Position numbers and translations under genes: made by a program. Under the pieces are notes generated by a model. It ran no database searches and was not told the origin of the DNA. It saw only the letters and a program-made list of their open reading frames with translations. A DNA stretch of 64,000 nucleotides. Origin: Brasilonema sp. UFV-L1. Its GTDB lineage: Bacteria; Cyanobacteriota; Cyanobacteriia; Cyanobacteriales; Nostocaceae. Every line of letters starts with the position of its first letter. The stretch's first letter is position 1. Below, piece by piece: positions 1-8,136 of the stretch. The stretch is from assembly GCF_012912105.1 (NCBI RefSeq), contig NZ_QMEA01000062.1:1-64000 (forward strand), given 5' to 3'.

Positions 1-1174
1 AGATGGGGGGATGGGGGGAAGGAATATCCCCTTGTTCCCTTGTCTCCTTGTCTCCTTGTCCCAAAAGGCGGTAAGTCCGCAATACATTCTCCGTTTTTTG
101 AGACTGCACTGTTTCTGGACGGGCTTGGACAACAAACAGTTCGTTGGTAATACCGTCTTTCGCCCATTCGATATCCATTGGGGTGTAAGTGTTGTTTACT
201 TTAGAGTAATGCTCTTCAATCAAACACGCCCAACGAGCTAGTTGTAAAATTTCATCATCAGTCAGGGCGAATTTGCCTCTGTCACTTTCAGGAACTAGCA
301 CATTTTTCGTAAATTTAGAACCGTCATCATAAACCATTTTTAATTCTTTACTACCCAATCTTTTATCGACAATTGGGCGGAAATCTTCTTTAAGAGTTGG
401 TTTAAAAACGTAGTATTCATCTGGGTTGACGGAACCCTGAACAACGTTTTCTCCTAAACCGTATGCTGCGCTAATCAGTGCAACATCTTTGAATCCTGTC
501 TCTGTTTCAATCGAGAACATGACTCCAGAAGATGCTAAATCAGAACGCACCATTTTTTGCACGCCAACAGCAAGGGCAATGCTGAAGTGGTCAAATCCCT
601 TAGTATGGCGGTAGGAAATGGCACGATCTGTAAATAGGGAAGCAAAGCATTTGTGACAAGCGGCTAAAACACTTTCTGTACCAGTCACGTTGAGGTAGCT
701 TTCTTGCTGTCCGGCAAAACTGGCGTCGGGGAGGTCTTCTGCAGTTGCACTTGAACGCACTGCTACGTCTGTGTCTGGATTGTATCGCTCACATAAAGTT
801 TGATATGCTTTAACTATCGCTTCCCTTAATTCTTTGGGAAATGGTGTGTGCAGTAAGAGCGATCGCGCTTTTTTCCCTCGTTCTCGTAAATTTTTTACAT
901 CTTCTACATCTAAGTCTGAAAAAAGTTCGCGCAAGCGTTCTTCTAGCCCAGCACCTTGAATGAAATAGCGATACGCGTAGGCTGTAGTCGCAAACCCGAT
1001 AGGAACGTTGATACCTTTGGGTGTTAGTTGTTGAATCATCTCACCTAAAGATGCATTCTTCCCACCAACTATGGGTATGTCAGTAATGCCCACTTCATCA
1101 AACCACAGGACGAGCGATCGCTCCTTGGAGGATGATTGTAATAAAGTATTTTTTGCTACTGTATCCATCTGCAT
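1..1174 (-). CDS. ppsA: Phosphoenolpyruvate synthase, N-terminal part (cut by window edge)
   Basis: Converts pyruvate and ATP to PEP, AMP and phosphate (gluconeogenic, cytosolic). I translated the minus strand from 1174. It gives about 391 codons with the PPDK N-terminal ATP-binding domain: WFDEVG and GGKNASLGEM near the start, VAVRSSATAEDLP in the middle, then GENVVQGSVNPDEYYVF, and IEWA...VQARPETVQS at the end of the ATP-grasp part. Two starts are possible, ATG 1174 and in-frame ATG 1168; a GGGAGG ribosome-binding site sits just upstream and serves the first closely. The phosphohistidine and PEP-binding domains lie beyond base 1. After VQS...LRTYRL the frame runs into an octamer repeat (28-62) that is unusual inside this gene, so the gene may carry an insertion or be disrupted. 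Confidence 0.9.
   Translation of the reverse strand, partial: MQMDTVAKNTLLQSSSKERSLVLWFDEVGITDIPIVGGKNASLGEMIQQLTPKGINVPIGFATTAYAYRYFIQGAGLEERLRELFSDLDVEDVKNLRERGKKARSLLLHTPFPKELREAIVKAYQTLCERYNPDTDVAVRSSATAEDLPDASFAGQQESYLNVTGTESVLAACHKCFASLFTDRAISYRHTKGFDHFSIALAVGVQKMVRSDLASSGVMFSIETETGFKDVALISAAYGLGENVVQGSVNPDEYYVFKPTLKEDFRPIVDKRLGSKELKMVYDDGSKFTKNVLVPESDRGKFALTDDEILQLARWACLIEEHYSKVNNTYTPMDIEWAKDGITNELFVVQARPETVQSQKTENVLRTYRLLGQGDKETREQGDIPSPHPPI
28..62. repeat. Octamer tandem repeat (GACAAGGA type) inside ppsA frame
   Basis: On the minus strand four imperfect octamers in a row read GGACAAGG, AGACAAGG, AGACAAGG, GAACAAGG. Such low-complexity strings usually lie between genes in filamentous cyanobacteria. 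Here the ppsA reading frame passes through it without a stop as far as base 1. Confidence 0.7.
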
Positions 1175-1330
1175 TTGCCTCCCTATTTGATGCCCTGACT
1201 GTTCGACGATTGCTTGCCTTTACGTAAGGTATATCACATTAAATCGTAAATGATTTTATAGTTTCTTTAGGTTTTACAGAAGAGATTTTAGATATTGCAC
1301 TGACAAATCATCCAAAATCTAGGTTTTCTA

Positions 1331-1418
1331 ACTCTCAGAATGCGTTGTCTACTCTAGAACAGTAAAAAGATTAAGTTTGCTTTGTTAAATTTACATTATT
1401 ATTGGCAATTCATATATC
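1331..1418. repeat. Imperfect direct repeat, copy 1 (with 1598-1679)
   Basis: This lies in the 637-base gap between divergent ppsA and the hydrolase gene. It shares an ordered series of blocks with 1598-1679: ACTCTCA, CTAGAA, TCAAGTTTGCTT (TTAAGTTTGCTT here), and a shared end TTGGCAATTCATATAT. Length is about 85 bases with scattered mismatches and a few small gaps. I see no ORF or RNA family in this gap; it presumably also holds the two divergent promoters. Confidence 0.65.
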
Positions 1419-1597
1419 TTGACTTGTTTTCATTTGCCTTAGAGATCACACTGTGCATGACTGCGGCAGAATCATACATCTATGACTACTATTTGAGATT
1501 CAACTATTCCGGAATTTTGTGTGTGATTGCTGGAGTTATATCTGTACCGCTTTAGCCTTCACAATAGGAAGTCAGCTAATGTTTGATGAGTTTGGTG

Positions 1598-1679
1598 ACT
1601 CTCAAGTGCGCATTTTCTATTCTAGAAGAGTCAAAATATCAAGTTTGCTTGGTGAAATCCACATTGGCAATTCATATAT
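1598..1679. repeat. Imperfect direct repeat, copy 2 (with 1331-1418)
   Basis: Second copy of the roughly 85-base repeat, in the same orientation, about 130 bases upstream of the hydrolase start. Both copies end in TTGGCAATTCATATAT. Confidence 0.65.
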
Positions 1680-1811
1680 GGAGTATCATTTGAAATGATA
1701 ACTTTAGTAAATTTGTCAAACTAGCTGTTAAACCTGTTTGCAAAAATAGTGGCTTTTTTATAAAAGTATGTTATCAAAGGCAAAATCATTTCCCAAAACG
1801 CGTTAATTACA

Positions 1812-3107
1812 ATGATTCAGGAACATATCAATCTTAGATCTCTCAAAGGTCGCACGGCATTTTTTCTCATTCATGGAGTTGGGGAACAAAACCCTTTTGA
1901 AACTGTGGATTATTCTGTACAAAATTTTATTAAATATTTTGAACAGCAAAATATGCCAGTCATTGCAGAACACTTAGTTGCGAAGCGAAGACGAGCGAAT
2001 GGTTCTATTTGGACCGAAAGTTTTGTGCGCTTAAGTTCAAAAGATTCTGAACAAGATTGGTTAATTGATCTTCATGAATATTATTGGGCAAATCAGACGT
2101 CACACCAAATAAGCGTACCTGAGGTTTTGCAGTGGACAGAGCAGACGCTTGAAGGAACAATTAAGTTTTATAGCCTTGAAGAAAACAAGTCTCAATTAGA
2201 TGAACTTTTACAAGTTAGTGATGAAAAACACTTGTTTAAATTTCGTTTGCGCTGGCTGACTATTTTTCTGCGCTTATTCAACTTTGTCTTCCCAGTGTTG
2301 CGACTGTTACTTTGGCTTATTCTGTCTTTACTAAATCCGTTTATGAGCGGTCGTTTTCTGCAATCTGCTTGGAAACTAAGTCAATCACTGATCACTCCAC
2401 AACTAGTCAATTTAGTTGGCGACGTCGCTATATATACAACTACTGATGTCAAATCGCCTCACGAAAAAGTTCGAGACCAGATGCTTTGCGAATCCTTAGC
2501 ATTATTGAAAGCTATTCTTAGAGATAAAGAAGTTAATTACGACCAAGTTATACTGATTGGGCATTCTCTCGGCAGCTGTATTGCCTACGATACACTTAAC
2601 CGCCTCTGTATTGAAGCAAGTCTTTTAAAAGACAAAGGTAAAAGTCTATGCTTAGATAAGATTACAGGGCTAATAAGCTTTGGTTCACCACTAGACAAAA
2701 TCGCCTTTTTTTGTAAGGAACAAGCACAGAAGCACCAGTACATTCGTGCTTCAATCTTAGAACACCTCAATTCCTTTTGCGTGAAACCGCAATCTGCAAA
2801 GACAACTCCATACTTCACCATCAATCCAGTGGATTGTAAGCTAGAGAAAATTCAATGGGTTAATTACTTCCATCAAAAAGATCCAATTAGCGGTCATCTT
2901 GATTACTACGATAATGTAGATAATTTCCCAATGAAATACGATGCTCGTTGGGGAATCGAAGCGCACATGGGATACTGGACAGACCCAAATTTTTACGAAG
3001 ACATTGCTCGGCGCTTCCTGTATGCTTCAAATGAGCATAGTGTCAATCAGGAGTTGGTGAATAAATTTGATTCCAGCAAGGGTAGTGAACAGCTCATTGA
3101 TGCTTGA
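1812..3107 (+). CDS. Alpha/beta-hydrolase-like protein with membrane hairpin
   Basis: A 431-residue protein. The N-terminus has a hydrolase-type oxyanion strand, FFLIHGVGEQ (about 17-26). A GHSLGS nucleophile elbow puts the candidate catalytic serine at 252, in the strand VILIGHSLG typical of lipases and esterases. A strongly hydrophobic stretch (about 148-178) could form one or two membrane segments or a membrane-associated hairpin. Later GSPLDK and a C-terminal H-rich region could supply Asp and His. The substrate is unknown. The start is the first ATG, without a strong ribosome-binding site. The gene stands alone, 208 bases before the next gene. I am confident of the fold class, not of the function. 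Confidence 0.75.
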   Translation: MIQEHINLRSLKGRTAFFLIHGVGEQNPFETVDYSVQNFIKYFEQQNMPVIAEHLVAKRRRANGSIWTESFVRLSSKDSEQDWLIDLHEYYWANQTSHQISVPEVLQWTEQTLEGTIKFYSLEENKSQLDELLQVSDEKHLFKFRLRWLTIFLRLFNFVFPVLRLLLWLILSLLNPFMSGRFLQSAWKLSQSLITPQLVNLVGDVAIYTTTDVKSPHEKVRDQMLCESLALLKAILRDKEVNYDQVILIGHSLGSCIAYDTLNRLCIEASLLKDKGKSLCLDKITGLISFGSPLDKIAFFCKEQAQKHQYIRASILEHLNSFCVKPQSAKTTPYFTINPVDCKLEKIQWVNYFHQKDPISGHLDYYDNVDNFPMKYDARWGIEAHMGYWTDPNFYEDIARRFLYASNEHSVNQELVNKFDSSKGSEQLIDA

Positions 3108-3315
3108 GAGATACTTTCTACATGAGTTTTGAAGTCTCAAATACTGTCAATCAGCCATCTTTGAGTGTGCTTTTCTCGGTACAAACAGCATGTTAATATA
3201 CATCTAAAACAAGCTTTTTGTAAAGATAAAACAACAGGAGACTCGCTGATTGCTAAACTACCCATTGACACTAGATTTGTATGATCACTCGCAAGCTTGT
3301 AAGAAGGAAGCAGTC

Positions 3316-4368
3316 ATGGGCAAGTACGACAAGTTTTTTAACTCAAAAAAGAAATCAGAAGAATCACTCAGCCCAGAAGAAGCTATAGCGGCGATCGCGG
3401 TTGTTACAGCAGCCGCTGATTCTTCGTTAGAGGAAGTAGATCCAGAGTTTTTAGCCGATATCCTCTGGGGACTCGTTGATATTTATGAAGAATACTCAGA
3501 CGACGAATTGTTAGAAAAACTTGATAAAGTCATAGCCATTGCAGAGGAAAATGGAGTAGGAGCGCTGTTCAATACTGCAAGAGATGTTCTGACAGACGAG
3601 TTAGTACTGGATGCTTATGCTGCGGGAGTCAGCGTACTTATAGACGAAGATGAACTGCGTATTCCCAAAGGGAAAACGACTTTGCTTAAAAAGCTGCAAG
3701 AAGCGATGGGAATTGACGATGAAGAAGCCCAAGAAGTCATGGACGAGGTGATCGCCACCTTTGAAGAAGTAGATGAAGACTTCGCAGAAGACGAGGATGA
3801 GACAGAACTTGAGGAAGACTCAAACCCAAACGTATATGAATCACCCTCAGGTAATTTTATAGTTCTGATTCCGGTGGAGATCAGCGAAGGTGGTAGAATT
3901 CAAACTCAAGAAGGGTCAGTCAACTTTTCTGATGACTCTGGCACATTGTTGAGAATTGATTATTATCCTATCTCCTCAAAACAGACGGAAGAAATAGATT
4001 CTGTGGGACAAGAAGAATATCTGCGTTCACTTCTCCTCAATAAGTATGTGCCTCAAACAATTGTTGCTAATCTACCAGATGCTCAGGTAAAGCATACAGA
4101 ATACCACGAAGACATCTTACAAGGAGCTTACTTCGTGTTAGTTGATATGCCAGAAGTTTCAACAATAACCAAAACAGGAAACAACGGTACTGCAACAAAG
4201 TCGAATGCCTACCGAGGACTTCTGGCGTTTATCTACGACAACTTTTTGTATGTTGTCAGCAGCCAGCGCAGCTTTTTTGATGGAGAAAAACCAGGTTCTT
4301 TGGAAGAAGAAGCCGAGGGTATCAAGCAAAATCTTTTAAATTTTGTTGATACTATCGAGTTTACTTAG
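3316..4368 (+). CDS. TerB-like acidic protein
   Basis: A 350-residue protein from ATG 3316 (MGKYDKFF), which has an AAGGA ribosome-binding site about 9 bases upstream. A TTG-started reading from 3250 is open but has no such site. Residues about 15-150 are helical and acidic, with EEAIAAIAVVTAAADS and a partner half around KLLKKLQEAMGI; this looks like the TerB/tellurite-resistance helical fold that binds metal through acidic residues. A very acidic linker (DEDFAEDEDETELEED) leads to a C-terminal alpha/beta domain starting YESPSGNFIVLIP, resembling PsbP-like or DUF1795-type folds. It is probably cytosolic, as no signal peptide is seen. Function unknown. Confidence 0.8.
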   Translation: MGKYDKFFNSKKKSEESLSPEEAIAAIAVVTAAADSSLEEVDPEFLADILWGLVDIYEEYSDDELLEKLDKVIAIAEENGVGALFNTARDVLTDELVLDAYAAGVSVLIDEDELRIPKGKTTLLKKLQEAMGIDDEEAQEVMDEVIATFEEVDEDFAEDEDETELEEDSNPNVYESPSGNFIVLIPVEISEGGRIQTQEGSVNFSDDSGTLLRIDYYPISSKQTEEIDSVGQEEYLRSLLLNKYVPQTIVANLPDAQVKHTEYHEDILQGAYFVLVDMPEVSTITKTGNNGTATKSNAYRGLLAFIYDNFLYVVSSQRSFFDGEKPGSLEEEAEGIKQNLLNFVDTIEFT

Positions 4369-4398
4369 AATTGACAAGCTTTTACCAATTTTCACTAT

Positions 4399-4450
4399 AG
4401 GGGTAGACGCATGATGGTTTGTAATCAGACATCGAGCTTGTTCTACCCCT
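4399..4450. terminator. Candidate stem-loop terminator
   Basis: Arms AGGGGTAGA (4399-4407) and TCTACCCCT (4442-4450) pair perfectly. The 34-base loop has its own GATG/CATC pairing. It follows the TerB-like gene and faces the convergent kinase gene. The T-run after it is weak. Confidence 0.45.
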
Positions 4451-4544
4451 GTTGTTTAGTGATACGATTTAGAGTTTTAGATTTGGGCATTCCATCTATT
4501 GACATTTGTTTTTCCAGGTGCAAGATGTAAGATAATGCAATTGA

Positions 4545-6341
4545 TTATTTACTAAAAAATCTACGATTGTAACGGTCTTGATATTGTGCAATATATTCCA
4601 CATTCTGCTGTTCTGTATTTGAGAGTAAGTTAGTTGGAAAATCTTTTGGTGAATAAAGAGGTCGATACCACGGCTGTTTATTAAAATACTGTTGTAAACC
4701 AGCAGTGTCAAAACGACGACCATGATGTGCGAAAATTGAATTTCGCATAATATCAAGCTCGAAACCATTTTTCCCATCTAAATCTTTATCTGTAACAAGT
4801 CTTTGAGAAAGCCAAGAATAATTATTAGCAGTTTTTGTAGTCACTAGCGGTGTTACAGAAGTTAAGGGAGGTGTAGATGAGGTAGAAATTTGCTTGAAAT
4901 AGAAGCGATCAGGGGGTGAATTTGGATTTTTGCTTGCAAACGCACAATAAGCTTTGGAATTGACTTGTCCATAAGTTCTTAGTAAGTCAAGGCAATTGTT
5001 GCGTTCGCTAAAGATGGCGGTATAAACTTCAAATAACTGCTGATCCGACAAATTTGGATATTCTGGTATCCAAAACATTCCTGCTTCAGGATAACCAGCC
5101 GCCTGTAAATTTTTAACTTGCTGAGCAGCTGTTTGTGAATTTGCAAAGGCAGAATCTGCCAAAAAATAAAAAGAACTGGGAAGACTGTTACTATTTGTAT
5201 TTGATTGTGCAGGCGTTGATACTTTTGGAAATTGAGGATTTGTCTTTTCAGATGCAGAAGTAGGTAAAGAACTGAGATTTTCTGATGGTATGAATGAAGT
5301 CGTTTGTTTTGCCACTGGCTGTTGTGAAGATTTTGTTAACACAAGACCAATAATGATAGATGCGCCAATCAATCCACCTGCAATTACACTTCCTATAAGG
5401 ATACGATTTTGACTATGACTGCGAACTAGAGATGGTGTAGATGTGACCGTTTCAGGAGATGGTGTAGATACGGTAGGAGGTTGAGTAGAAGGCGGTTGTG
5501 TCGGTGGTAAAATTGTATTTGGTATTCCCTGCAAAGCTTGCAACATTTCTCTTGCACTAGCAAACCTATCCCTTGGATGATAAGCAATTGCTTTGTCAAT
5601 CACAAATATCATTGTTGGGCTAATATTCAAGATATAAGGATGCCAAACAATCTCTCCAGTCTGTGGATTTATCTCTAATTCTTGTGGCTGTTTTCCTGTT
5701 AACAAATAAATAATTGTAATTCCTAAACTATATAAATCACTCACATAAACAGGTCTACCCATTGCTTGCTCGCTAGGCATATATCCTGGAGTTCCAATGA
5801 TAATTGAGCTAGCAAGACTTCCTTGAGAATTGATGACTGTACCCATTGTTTCTCGTACAGCACCAAAATCAATCAGTACTGGTTTTTGATCGCGATCGCG
5901 CAAAATAATGTTATCCGGCTTGATATCACGGTGGACAATGTGCCTTGAGTGTATGTATTCTAATATAGGTAATAAAGTTAGTAATAATTCACGGACAGCA
6001 CTTTCACTAAAAACTCCCTGTTGTTTGACTTTAGCTGTCAGCGTATTGCCTTCAATATACTCTTGAACCAAGTAGAAGAGTCCATTAGACTGAAAAAAAG
6101 CATATAAAACTGGTATTTGCTGACTACTTTCACCTAAATTTTCTAAAATCGCGGCTTCACGTTGAAATCTTTCTTGTACAAGTTGATAAATCTGAGGGTT
6201 ATTGTGAATCGGTTTAAGTTGTTTTATAACACAACGACGAAGTGATGGCATTTGGGTATCTTCTGCTAAGAAAGTTTCACCAAATCCACCACTCCCTAAA
6301 GAACAGATAATTCGATAGCGATTGTTTAAAAGATTTGACAT
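4545..6341 (-). CDS. Membrane Ser/Thr protein kinase with C-terminal YARHG domain
   Basis: A 598-residue Hanks-type kinase. It shows the glycine loop GSGGFGETFLAED (15-28), the ATP-anchoring Lys in VIKQL (K40), the catalytic loop HRDIKPDN (137-144, D139), DFGAVRE (D158-G160) and GTPGYMPSEQ. A proline/threonine-rich linker (around 275-310) precedes a single transmembrane segment (ILIGSVIAGG...). The C-terminal half is therefore probably periplasmic. It has a FYFLADSAFANSQTAAQ segment, then a YARHG-type domain centred on MRNSIFAHHGRRF and ending in PWYRP and LLSNTEQQNVEYI. YARHG is a known extracellular bacterial domain of uncertain role. The gene lies 32 bases downstream of the rhomboid gene, so they are probably co-transcribed. 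Confidence 0.92.
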   Translation of the reverse strand: MSNLLNNRYRIICSLGSGGFGETFLAEDTQMPSLRRCVIKQLKPIHNNPQIYQLVQERFQREAAILENLGESSQQIPVLYAFFQSNGLFYLVQEYIEGNTLTAKVKQQGVFSESAVRELLLTLLPILEYIHSRHIVHRDIKPDNIILRDRDQKPVLIDFGAVRETMGTVINSQGSLASSIIIGTPGYMPSEQAMGRPVYVSDLYSLGITIIYLLTGKQPQELEINPQTGEIVWHPYILNISPTMIFVIDKAIAYHPRDRFASAREMLQALQGIPNTILPPTQPPSTQPPTVSTPSPETVTSTPSLVRSHSQNRILIGSVIAGGLIGASIIIGLVLTKSSQQPVAKQTTSFIPSENLSSLPTSASEKTNPQFPKVSTPAQSNTNSNSLPSSFYFLADSAFANSQTAAQQVKNLQAAGYPEAGMFWIPEYPNLSDQQLFEVYTAIFSERNNCLDLLRTYGQVNSKAYCAFASKNPNSPPDRFYFKQISTSSTPPLTSVTPLVTTKTANNYSWLSQRLVTDKDLDGKNGFELDIMRNSIFAHHGRRFDTAGLQQYFNKQPWYRPLYSPKDFPTNLLSNTEQQNVEYIAQYQDRYNRRFFSK

Positions 6342-6373
6342 AAGCTCAGCTAATTAACAATTGAAAGCAGGGG

Positions 6374-7933
6374 TTAAAAAGTTTTTAAAATCATCCCCAT
6401 CACAAACCCAACAATTAACCCAGAAGTATGCCCAACAAAACTAATGTGTGGAGTTGTTAAATCAAAGATGACTTGCACCACAATGACTGTTAACATTCCT
6501 CGCAAACTTCTAGCAGCAAGACGCGTTTTTTTCCTTCGCCAGTCGTGCAATAAGATTGCAGTAAAACCACCAACAAGACCCATCACACATCCTGATGCAC
6601 CAACGACAAAATTAGATTGAGAGTATCCCAGAACTGACATATAAGTGACAGCCAGCATTGAGCCGATCGCACTCGTAAAGTACAATAGCAAAAATCGCGG
6701 CATTTTCAGAACAAATTCCACCAAGCGACCAAAGAAATAAAGACCAAGCATATTCAGTAATAGGTGCAAGAACCCGAAGTGAAGAAAAGCCGCTGTTAAT
6801 AAGCGCCACCAACTTCCAGCAACAACTTCTTGTGGTACTAATGCACCTAAACGATATAGATTATTAAGGTTGGTACTACCTCCTAATTTCACTTCTAAAG
6901 CAAAGACAAGTAGATTCAAACTGATAATAGAATATGTGCCGATCTCATGACGTGGCTTAATGCTGAGTTTACTGTTATGTTTTGTTTCATACTCTATTTC
7001 TGTACAGATTTTAGAAAGAATTTCTTCTGATTTTTCAGTTAGTATTGTATGAGCAACAACCACAGGAGTGGATAAACGTCTTGCGACTGCGTTACGAATG
7101 CGAACATCACTGCTATCAGCAATACTCAAAAATTGCTCGTGAGCTATGATAAGTTCTCCCGCTGCTTGATCAACTGTTGCTAACCAGAATAATTTGATAG
7201 TGTTGGAATAATTCGCTAATGGACCATTGAATAATCTGGCTACATGTTCTGTTTGACCGCAAAAGGCTAGCACATACATACGTACTAGATTGCGTGTTCT
7301 CAGGTTGGGTATTTTTTCTAGACTACGCTCATAGCGCTCCCAAGCTTGGAGCATACCATTCAAATCGCCAGTTTCTCCAAGGACTCTCAGGTAGTACTTC
7401 AGCATATCAAAATCTTTTTGCAACATTGCTTCGCTGAGGCTATCTTGTATCCACATCAAGAGTTCTTCCCAACGAGCATCCATTTGGTAAAGATTAACAA
7501 TTGCAGAACGACCAGTTGGTGTTGTCGCAGTTTGATAACGATCTAGAATTGCAATAGCTGAAGCTCTTTCTCCACGCTGGCTCAAATCTAGAGCATGTAA
7601 TAATTTTGGTTGCTCGCGCCAACCATCTAATGGATGAAGCCAGGAAATTAGGCTTGCGACTGTGCTTGCTTGATCAAAACGTTGTTGAGCAATAAGTTGG
7701 TCAACCTTCCTGTGACCAAAACTAGGTAAAATAATTAAAATCCCCCATAAGCATCCACCTATTAAGCCACTTAAGGATGGAGTAAAATAGGAAAAAACTC
7801 CTATGACAACCAAGATGAATCCTGACACTATAATCCAGCCAAGATTATTCTGAGTAGAAATACGAGATGCACTCATCATGGTCGAGATGCACGATAGACA
7901 CACAAGCCAAATCAGTATGTGATTAAGATCCAT
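6374..7933 (-). CDS. TPR-rhomboid intramembrane serine protease
   Basis: A 519-residue protein. Two N-terminal membrane segments (about 5-25 and 32-70) are followed by a soluble helical repeat region (about 75-310) of TPR type, then a rhomboid domain. Rhomboid signatures are HFGFLHLLLNM (385-395), the catalytic serine in GASG (S447) and the catalytic histidine in GHTSG (H502). Rhomboids cut transmembrane helices of client proteins in the plane of the membrane. The gene precedes the membrane Ser/Thr kinase by 32 bases, so the kinase or its substrates could be clients (inference). Both catalytic residues are present, so the enzyme is likely active. Confidence 0.92.
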   Translation of the reverse strand: MDLNHILIWLVCLSCISTMMSASRISTQNNLGWIIVSGFILVVIGVFSYFTPSLSGLIGGCLWGILIILPSFGHRKVDQLIAQQRFDQASTVASLISWLHPLDGWREQPKLLHALDLSQRGERASAIAILDRYQTATTPTGRSAIVNLYQMDARWEELLMWIQDSLSEAMLQKDFDMLKYYLRVLGETGDLNGMLQAWERYERSLEKIPNLRTRNLVRMYVLAFCGQTEHVARLFNGPLANYSNTIKLFWLATVDQAAGELIIAHEQFLSIADSSDVRIRNAVARRLSTPVVVAHTILTEKSEEILSKICTEIEYETKHNSKLSIKPRHEIGTYSIISLNLLVFALEVKLGGSTNLNNLYRLGALVPQEVVAGSWWRLLTAAFLHFGFLHLLLNMLGLYFFGRLVEFVLKMPRFLLLYFTSAIGSMLAVTYMSVLGYSQSNFVVGASGCVMGLVGGFTAILLHDWRRKKTRLAARSLRGMLTVIVVQVIFDLTTPHISFVGHTSGLIVGFVMGMILKTF

Positions 7934-8136
7934 TGGATTTACACTAATCAGGAAATGCCTGGTTGTACAGCAATTCAGTCATTACTATTATGATTTTGTT
8001 TTCAATATGCGTGTATTAACTTTGTAAAAATCCAAGAAAGCTACACTTCCAAAGCCAGCGCTTTCAATGCTGATTTTTTGCCTATATTAAGCTTGACGTA
8101 TGAACTCTACTCTTTTTAAAAGTGGGTGTACTCAAT

